The notes beneath the pieces are model-generated. The model searched no databases. It was not told the DNA's origin and saw nothing but the letters and a program-made list of their open reading frames with translations. The position numbers were made by a program, and so were the translations under genes. Below, piece by piece: positions 58,073 through 64,000 of a stretch of DNA of 64,000 bases. The stretch spans positions 4,278,001 to 4,342,000 of the forward strand of contig NZ_CP050451.1 of assembly GCF_014171595.1 (NCBI RefSeq), written 5' to 3'. This stretch comes from Massilia sp. Se16.2.3 (GTDB lineage Bacteria > Pseudomonadota > Gammaproteobacteria > Burkholderiales > Burkholderiaceae_D). Within the stretch, counting starts at the first letter, position 1; each line of letters starts with the position of its first letter.

Positions 58073-59499
58073 TGCTTCCCTCGTTGTCAACGGCGCCCGG
58101 CTCCCCGCAGCCGGGCCATTCGCGGCCCGGCCAATCGCGGCCCGGCCAATCGCGCCCCGGCGGCAAGGGTTGGTTCCGCAGCGGCCTGTTCTGGCGCACC
58201 TTCTTCCTGCTGTCGCTGCTCACGACCGTGTCGATGGGTTCGTGGATCGGCCTGATGAACGTGTTCCAGCGCGGCCCGCAGGTGCAGCAGACGGCCGAAC
58301 TGGTGGTCTCGGTCGTCACCATCACCAAGGCGGCATTGACCCACTCCGCGCCCGACCTGCGCCGCGAACTGCTGCTCGAACTGGTCTCGAACGAGGGCAT
58401 CCGCATCTTCGCGCTGGAAGACAGCGACCAGGTCGATCCGCCGCCAGCCAATCCCCTGATGCCGGAAATCGCCGCCGCCGTGCGCGAAAAGCTCGGCCAG
58501 CAGACGCGCTTTTCCAGCCGCGTGAACGGCGTCGCCGGCTTCTACATCAGCTTCAACATCGAGGACGACCAGTACTGGCTGATGCTCGAACGCGAACGCA
58601 TCGTCGGCCTGACCCGCATCCAGTGGCTCGGCTGGGCCAGCGTGGTGGGCGTGCTCTCGCTGCTGGGCGCGGCGCTCATTTCCAGCCTGATCAACCTGCC
58701 GCTGGCGCGCCTGACCGCGGCCGCGCGCGCCATTGCCAAGGGCGAACGCCCTCCCCCTCTGCCGGAAAAAGGCTCGCAGGAGATCATCGAGGCCAACCGC
58801 AGCTTCAACCAGATGGTGGAGGACCTGGCCCAGGTCGAGAACGACCGCGCCGTCATCCTGGCCGGCATCTCGCACGACCTGCGCACGCCGCTGGCGCGCA
58901 TGCAGCTCGAACTCGAGATGGCCAATCTATCGACGGAAGCGCGCGACGGCATGCAGTCCGATATCGCCCAGATGGACGCGATCATCGGCCAGTTCCTCGA
59001 CTATGCCAAGCCGACCGAAAGCGCGAGCTTCGTGCCGGTGGACCTGTCCGGCCTGCTGCTCGATTGCGCCCAGCACGCGACGCGCTTGCCGAAGGTGCGC
59101 GTGAGCACCGATATCGAGGAAGGCGTGCGCGTGATGGGCAACGAGATCGACCTGCGCCGCGTCATCAACAACATCGTCGAGAACGCGCGCCGCTATGCAC
59201 GCAATCCCGACACCGACCTGGTCGAGATCGACTTCGCCTGCCACGTGCGCAGCACGGCAAAGGGGCGCCGCGCCGTCGTCGAGATCGGCGACCGCGGACC
59301 CGGCGTGCCGCCCGACCAGATCAACCAGCTCCTGAAACCCTTTACCCGCCTCGACACGGCACGCGGCCAGGCCAATGGTGCAGGCCTCGGCCTGGCCATC
59401 GTCGAGCGCGTGGTCAGCCGCCACAATGCCGACCTGGACGTGCGCAACCGCGAAGGCGGCGGGCTGCTGGTCGCCCTCAACCTGCCGCTGGCGCCCTGA
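58072..59499 (+). CDS. envZ: EnvZ-like sensor histidine kinase
   Basis: The 475-residue membrane kinase starts at GTG 58072. The N terminus contains a 15-bp tandem repeat encoding RPGQS, then TM1 (FWRTFFLLSLLTTVSMGSWIGLM), a periplasmic domain, TM2 (WLGWASVVGVLSLLGAALISSLI), HAMP, the H box ISHDLRTPLARMQLELEMA, N box NNIVENARRYA, and G boxes IGDRGPGVPPD and GAGLGLAIV. It forms an osmolarity-type two-component system with the adjacent regulator. The stimulus is not evident. Confidence 0.9.
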   Translation: MLPSLSTAPGSPQPGHSRPGQSRPGQSRPGGKGWFRSGLFWRTFFLLSLLTTVSMGSWIGLMNVFQRGPQVQQTAELVVSVVTITKAALTHSAPDLRRELLLELVSNEGIRIFALEDSDQVDPPPANPLMPEIAAAVREKLGQQTRFSSRVNGVAGFYISFNIEDDQYWLMLERERIVGLTRIQWLGWASVVGVLSLLGAALISSLINLPLARLTAAARAIAKGERPPPLPEKGSQEIIEANRSFNQMVEDLAQVENDRAVILAGISHDLRTPLARMQLELEMANLSTEARDGMQSDIAQMDAIIGQFLDYAKPTESASFVPVDLSGLLLDCAQHATRLPKVRVSTDIEEGVRVMGNEIDLRRVINNIVENARRYARNPDTDLVEIDFACHVRSTAKGRRAVVEIGDRGPGVPPDQINQLLKPFTRLDTARGQANGAGLGLAIVERVVSRHNADLDVRNREGGGLLVALNLPLAP

Positions 59500-59519
59500 A
59501 CCCATCACTTCGAACGAAC

Positions 59520-60486
59520 ATGACCGATACCGCCCTCCTCCAGTACAGCGACGTCGAACAGGCCGCAGCCCGCCTCGCCGGCGCCGCCCACCGCACGCCC
59601 GTGCTGACCTCGAGCACCGCGAATGCGCGCACTGGCGCCGAGCTGTTCTTCAAGTGCGAGAACTACCAGCGCATGGGCGCGTTCAAGTTCCGCGGTGCCT
59701 GGAACGCCATCGCGCGTTTTAGCGACGCGCAGCGCATGGCGGGCGTACTGACCTTCTCGTCGGGGAACCACGCGCAGGCGATCGCGCTGTCGGCGCGCCT
59801 GGCGGGCATCAAGGCAACGATCATCATGCCGCAGGACGCCCCGGCCCTGAAGGTGCAGGCGACGAAGGAATACGGCGGCGAAGTGATCTTCTACGACCGC
59901 TACACGGAGAACCGCGAAGAGATCGGCCGGCGCCTGGCGCAGGAGCGCGGCATGACCCTGATTCCCCCTTACGACCATCCGGACGTGATCTGCGGCCAGG
60001 GCACGGCGGCGAAGGAGCTGTTCGAAGACGTCGGCCCGCTCGACCTGCTGCTGGTGCCGCTCGGCGGCGGTGGACCTGCTGGCCGGCAGCGCGCTGGCCG
60101 CCAGCGGCCTGGCGCCCGATTGCAAGGTGATCGGCGTCGAGCCGGAAGCCGGCAACGATGGCCAGCAGTCGCTGCGCAAGGGCGAGATCGTGCACATCGG
60201 CGTGCCGAACACGATCGCCGACGGCGCCATGGTCACCCATGTGGGCGAGCACAATTTCGAAGTCATCCGCCGCCGCGTCGACGATATCGTGCTTGTTTCC
60301 GACGCCCAGCTGGTCGACACCATGAAATTCTTTGCCGAACGGATGAAGATGGTGGTCGAGCCGACCGGCTGCCTGGGCGCGGCGGCTGCGCTCAACGGCA
60401 TCGTGCCGGTGGCCGGCAAACGCGTGGGCATCCTGATCAGCGGCGGCAACGTCGATTTGTCGCGCTTCGCCCAGTTGGTGGCTTGA
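59520..60486 (+). CDS. Threonine dehydratase-family PLP enzyme, frameshifted
   Basis: This fold-type II PLP enzyme has the lysine motif MGAFKFRGAWNAI, the SSGNHAQA substrate loop and the glycine-rich phosphate loop VPLGGGG. One extra base at about 60071-60076 breaks the frame; the second frame continues LLAGSALAASGLAPDCKVIGVEPE to the end (MVVEPTGCLGAAAALNG, GKRVGILISGGNVD). The corrected 321 residues lack a C-terminal ACT domain, so it is the short catabolic-type threonine/serine ammonia-lyase, a threo-3-hydroxyaspartate dehydratase or a serine racemase; sequence alone does not decide. It follows the kinase by 20 nt. Confidence 0.82.
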
Positions 60487-60689
60487 CAGGATTCGTCCAG
60501 TCGGACGGGCTGCCCACGACCTGCCGGACATGATTCGCAGGCATGCCGTCGCCGGCCTGGTTCGCCCGGAAATATGTTTCTTATATTCAATACAGCTTGA
60601 AGAGCTAGCCCATCCGTGGTTTTTTTGACAATGGCCACGCACCGTGCAGCACCGAACAGAGTGAGGCGATCTCGGCCAGGACAATGGTT

Positions 60690-60708
60690 CCATCGTAACG
60701 ATGGAGGT
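60690..60708 (+). promoter_or_regulatory. Small hairpin overlapping the ribosome-binding site of the DUF4124 gene
   Basis: CCATCG (60690-60695), loop TAA, CGATGG (60699-60704) forms a perfect 6-bp stem whose last two bases are the start of the GGAGGT ribosome-binding site (60703-60708). The 226-nt gap upstream also has an AT-rich stretch (60570-60600) and TTGACA at 60625-60630 without a good -10. Confidence 0.35.
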
Positions 60709-60712
60709 GACC

Positions 60713-61182
60713 ATGAAGCGCCTGGCCTCTCAGCTCAGTCTTGCCCTTGCGGCCCTTGCCGCTGCCCCCGCCGCGTTGGCGGGTTCCGACATCCTGAAAT
60801 GCGTCGACCGCGCCGGCCACGTCACGCTGACCGACCAGCCCTGCGAAAGCAATGCGCGCGCCTCGAAGCTGGTGGCGGCGTCTGCGCTCAATAGCGCGGG
60901 CGACAGCATGCATGGGTCCAGCAGCGCCGGCGCGACGGGCTCCGGTGGCGGCGACGCAGTGCCAGCCGAGGCCGTCCCCCGGAGACGGCGCAAGGCACCG
61001 TGACCGTGCAGCGCTATGCGGCGACGCCGGCGATGGAACGCCAGCACGACTGGCGCCCGCGCGTGCCGCGCCGCGACCGGCCGCTGGCACGCGACGTTGC
61101 CACCCTGAAGGCAGCCCGCGCACAATTGCTGTTGATCGATGCGGACCGCCATCCAAGGCCGCAGCTGGCGACGATCCAGTAA
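60713..61182 (+). CDS. DUF4124-type periplasmic protein, frameshifted
   Basis: From ATG 60713 (GGAGGT upstream) the protein has a signal peptide (LALAALAAAPAALA), then DILKCVDRAGHVTLTDQPCES, the short DUF4124 motif with two cysteines. The frame stops at 61003, but the C5 run at 60976-60980 appears one base short: with six C the frame reads PPETAQGTVTVQRYAATPAMERQHDWRPRVPRRDRPLARDVATLKAARAQLLLIDADR to a stop at 61182. Corrected length is about 156 residues. Function unknown. Confidence 0.68.
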
Positions 61183-61210
61183 TATTTTCAGAGCAGGCGC
61201 AATGACGTTC

Positions 61211-61333
61211 GTAGGGTGGACGGGTTCCCCGTCCACACGTCCACACAGTGCCGGCACAAAGAACGCTCCGATATTTTCCGTGTGCATGAACGTGTGGACG
61301 GGAGACCCGTCTCCTCGGCCACGTCCACCCTAC
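61211..61333. repeat. REP-like doublet after the DUF4124 gene
   Basis: GTAGGGTGGACGGGTTCCCC (61211 onward) faces ...CGTCCACCCTAC ending at 61332, with GTCCACAC and GTGTGGACGGG between. The right arm overlaps the last codons and stop of the GGDEF-EAL gene at 61330. Confidence 0.7.
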
Positions 61334-64000
61334 AGCTTGACGATCCCGCGCAAGTCCAGCGCACCGATGCTGCCCAGCGTCGGCAGCAGGTCCAGCAATT
61401 CCTGGTCCTGGATGAAGCTGGCGGACGAGCTTGCGGCGAGGATGCGCTCGGGCGGCTGCGAGCGCGCCACCGCCCAGCCCTGCACGTAATCGACGCCGAT
61501 CTCGGCCAGGGTCTGCACCGTGGCCGCATCCTCGGCCCACTCGGCAATGGTCTTCATCCCGAGGTTGACGGCCAGGCTGACGATGGCCTCGACGATGGCG
61601 ACGTTGGCCGGATGGGCGTTGATGTTGACGATGAAATTGCCGTCGATCTTCAGCACGTCGGCGGGGAGTTCCTTCAGATACGAGAACGAGGTGTAGCCTG
61701 CGCCGAAGTCGTCGAGCGCGACCTTCACGCCATAGGCGCGCACCTGGTCGATGAAGCGGCGCGTATTGTCCAGGTCGTGCAGGGCCACGCTTTCCGTGAT
61801 CTCCATGCACAGGCGGCTGGCCACGTGGACGTGGCGCCCGAGGATCTCGATCGTGTCGGCAATGAAGCGCTCGTCGTTGAGCGAGGCGCCCGACAAATTC
61901 ATGCAGACGAAGCGGGTATTCGGCAGGCGCGCGATGTTGTCCGCGATCCAGGCCAGCGTGGTCGACAGCACCCAGCGGTCGATGACCCCGGCCCGGCCGG
62001 ACTTTTCCGCCGCCCCGATCAGCGGGCCGGCCGGCATGATGCGTCCATCGGCGCCGCGCATGCGCAGCAGCACCTCGAAGTTGAGCGAGTCGTGCGGGTT
62101 CTTCAGCGACATGATCGGCTGCATCTCGACGAACAAATCGTCCGTGGCCTGCGGCCCCTGCAGCTTGGCCACCAGGTTCAGTTCGGCCTCGCGCTCGTGG
62201 AAGGCAGCGGCATTGCGTTCGTACACCACCAGGCCGTCGCTGGATTCCTTGGCTTCGCGGCAGGCGCGGTCGGCGGTGGAAATGGCATCCTTCATCGGCA
62301 TGCCCGTGGCCACCTCGATCAGGCCGATCGAGCCGCGCACGTGGAAGGCCTTGTCGCCGACGCGGTAAGGCGTGCCGCCGAGGCGTTCGACGATGCCGCG
62401 GCAGATCAGCGACGCGAGCGGAATGGCGGTGTCGGGCATGACGATCACGAATTCGTCGCCGCCGACCCGTCCCAGCTGCTGGCCGCCGGCCAGCATCATC
62501 GCCATGCGCTCGCACACCTGCTTGAGCACCTCGTCGCCGGCCGCGTGGCCGAACAGGTCGTTGATCAGCTTGAAGCGGTCGAGATCGACGTAGGCCAGCG
62601 CCATCGGCCGGCCGGCGGCCTGCGAGGCTGTCGCGGCTTCGAACATGTTCTCGATGCCGCGCCGGTTGTATACCTTGGTGAGGGGATCGTTATCGGCCAT
62701 GAAGCGCAATTGCTCGGTGGCCTTGTACTTTTCGGTGATGTCCTGCAGCACGCCTTCGATGCGCCCGCGCGCCAGCGTGGCGCTGACCAGGAAACGCTGG
62801 CTGCCGTCGCGGTTGGCGATTTCCAGCTCGGCATCGCTGCGGCCGCGCACCTGCTCGTGCAATTCCATCCACACGTTTTCATTGAAGAAATGACGCCACG
62901 AAGTGCGGCCGGGTTCGAAGCCGCGCGCGCCGAGCATCTTCAGCACCGCAGGGTTGGCGCTCTGGAAGTGGCCGAACATATCGAGGGTGAACAGGCCAAC
63001 CGGCATGACCTCGTAGGCCTGCTCGAGCTTGCGCTGGGCTTCTTCGCGCTTCTCGGTCTCGGCCCGCATCTGCTCGGCCACGGCCAGGGCTGCCAGCAGG
63101 CTCGAGGCCAGGGCCGCAGTGACACTGTTGAGGACGTCGAGGACGTCGCGTATGCCGAGCGCAGCCGACACGACTTCGGCCAGCGAGGCGACGAAGGTCA
63201 GCGCAAACGAAGCGGCGAACCAGCCGGCGACGCGGTTGCGCGAGACGACGATGACCTTGAACAGGCCGACCGTCATCAGGGACAGGCAGCAGGCGCAGAT
63301 CACCCACAGTATCGGCAGGTACAGGCGGTAGGGCAAGAGGACGGCCGCGGCCAGCATCGGCATGCACAGCCACTGCATGACGCGCATCGGCAGCACATAA
63401 CGCAAACCGGCCAGGCTGTCGCGCAGCAGCGTCTGATACAGGGTGAGCGTGGCGATGCCGTACAGGGTGATGGTCACCGAACGGCTGACCAGCAGCCAGT
63501 CGGCCGGTATCGTCTGGCCCAGCCACTGGATATCCCAGCCGGCCGACAGCGCGCCCACCCGCAGGTTCAGGATCAGCCAGCCGGCAAAGAGCACGTACAG
63601 CGGCTGGCGGTTGATGAGCGCGGTCAGCAGCACGAACAGCGCGAGCACGATCATGCCGCCGTCGAGCAGGCCCGACTTGCGATGGTACTGCTCGACCGAC
63701 AATTCGAACTGCGCCGAAGGCCATTGCGCCACCATCAGCCGCGCCGGGCCGGCGAAGCGGCCGCTGCACAGCACTTGCGCCGGCAGGCGCGGCATGCGCA
63801 GCGCAAAGCCCGCCTTCACGGCATCGATCGCCCCGCTCGAATGGCCGCGCGTGGCGTCGCCCAGCGGACGCAAGCTTGTCGCATCCCAGCAACGGACGGC
63901 CAGTGCATGGCGCGACGGAAATTCGATGACGTCCTGGTCGACCGAGGCCGTCATCGGTGCAAAGCTGAACCAGATCGGCTGCTCGGCGAGCTGGGTTTCG
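61330..64000 (-). CDS. 7TM-PAS-GGDEF-EAL protein, 5' end beyond the right edge
   Basis: The frame is open to the window edge. An ATG at 63954 exists, but the 15 codons upstream (ETQLAEQPIWFSFAP) look like coding sequence of a 7TMR-DISM extracellular domain, so the true start is probably outside. Numbered from that ATG, an extracellular beta domain is followed by seven membrane helices (about 98-290), a PAS domain (about 305-410), GGDEF (498-502 intact; no RxxD inhibitory site at the usual position) and an EAL domain with EVL at 627-629 and DDFGAGYTSFSYL. It likely senses a carbohydrate or envelope signal and alters c-di-GMP. Confidence 0.85.
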   Translation of the reverse strand, partial: ETQLAEQPIWFSFAPMTASVDQDVIEFPSRHALAVRCWDATSLRPLGDATRGHSSGAIDAVKAGFALRMPRLPAQVLCSGRFAGPARLMVAQWPSAQFELSVEQYHRKSGLLDGGMIVLALFVLLTALINRQPLYVLFAGWLILNLRVGALSAGWDIQWLGQTIPADWLLVSRSVTITLYGIATLTLYQTLLRDSLAGLRYVLPMRVMQWLCMPMLAAAVLLPYRLYLPILWVICACCLSLMTVGLFKVIVVSRNRVAGWFAASFALTFVASLAEVVSAALGIRDVLDVLNSVTAALASSLLAALAVAEQMRAETEKREEAQRKLEQAYEVMPVGLFTLDMFGHFQSANPAVLKMLGARGFEPGRTSWRHFFNENVWMELHEQVRGRSDAELEIANRDGSQRFLVSATLARGRIEGVLQDITEKYKATEQLRFMADNDPLTKVYNRRGIENMFEAATASQAAGRPMALAYVDLDRFKLINDLFGHAAGDEVLKQVCERMAMMLAGGQQLGRVGGDEFVIVMPDTAIPLASLICRGIVERLGGTPYRVGDKAFHVRGSIGLIEVATGMPMKDAISTADRACREAKESSDGLVVYERNAAAFHEREAELNLVAKLQGPQATDDLFVEMQPIMSLKNPHDSLNFEVLLRMRGADGRIMPAGPLIGAAEKSGRAGVIDRWVLSTTLAWIADNIARLPNTRFVCMNLSGASLNDERFIADTIEILGRHVHVASRLCMEITESVALHDLDNTRRFIDQVRAYGVKVALDDFGAGYTSFSYLKELPADVLKIDGNFIVNINAHPANVAIVEAIVSLAVNLGMKTIAEWAEDAATVQTLAEIGVDYVQGWAVARSQPPERILAASSSASFIQDQELLDLLPTLGSIGALDLRGIVKL

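Noticed and set aside
58170..60533. 787-codon plus-strand frame spanning the EnvZ-like kinase and the dehydratase
   Set aside because: It is Arg/Pro-rich shadow sequence through most of its length and only enters the real dehydratase frame after the indel near 60073.

Overview
The window is about 64 kb of GC-rich chromosomal DNA. Gene content and order point to a betaproteobacterium of the Burkholderiales, most likely Oxalobacteraceae (Massilia/Duganella/Janthinobacterium-like). The indicators are a DUF3460-scpA-panC block, a dapC-dapD-pilU-arsC-like-dapE-prmB block, an flhDC-motAB-che cluster with cheD and cheZ, and an adjacent kynU-kynA pair. This assignment is inference from gene order; no rRNA, tRNA, CRISPR array, phage or insertion-sequence transposase was seen.

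Layout. 1-4.6 kb (minus): a fatty-acyl-AMP ligase running off the left edge, a CqsA/AONS-like alpha-oxoamine synthase, and a membrane GGDEF-GGDEF-EAL protein. 4.7-6.8 kb (minus): an RlmN-like radical-SAM enzyme and the Fe-S carrier ApbC, divergent from metG. 9.3-12.8 kb (plus): a FabMG-family protein, DUF3460, scpA, panC. 12.8-13.7 kb: a PilZ flagellar-brake-like protein behind a strong promoter and a long structured leader. 14.2-26.8 kb (minus): the motility and chemotaxis locus, read flhD-flhC-methyltransferase-motA-motB-cheZ-like-cheY-cheA-cheW-cheR-cheD-cheB-cheY-cheZ, followed by an EAL/HDOD protein. 27.4-31.2 kb (plus): kynU, kynA, an alpha/beta hydrolase, an acyltransferase. 31.4-36.3 kb: htpG, a membrane protein, a RidA-type protein, an aminotransferase. 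36.5-39.7 kb: a decayed response regulator with a 15-bp minisatellite, an EF-hand protein, an S10 peptidase lipoprotein, a 90-bp palindromic repeat array and a small secreted protein. 39.8-45.7 kb: an operon of an alkyl-DHAP-synthase-like flavoenzyme, GlpD and an FGGY kinase, with a divergent AraC regulator. 45.8-53.7 kb (plus): lysine (dap) genes with pilU, an ArsC-like protein, prmB and an ABC-F ATPase. 54.0-57.1 kb (minus): a solitary CheW, a FapA/DUF342 protein and a small secreted protein. 57.3-61.2 kb (plus): OmpR/EnvZ-type system, a threonine-dehydratase-family enzyme and a DUF4124 protein. 61.3-64 kb (minus): a 7TM-PAS-GGDEF-EAL protein open at the right edge.

Surface behaviour and c-di-GMP recur: two GGDEF/EAL proteins, a PilZ effector, an EAL/HDOD protein, flagellar master regulators, stator, chemotaxis, PilU, FapA and a spare CheW.

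Two features cut across the window. First, at least 14 genes carry one or two frame-breaking indels, several inside homopolymers, while other long genes are perfectly open; sequence error is likelier than mass gene decay. Second, a family of palindromic intergenic repeats built on TAGGGTGG recurs at seven or more places. The best candidate for something undescribed is the structured 5' leader at about 12833-12948, whose 21-position closing stem begins at the predicted transcription start of a PilZ gene.
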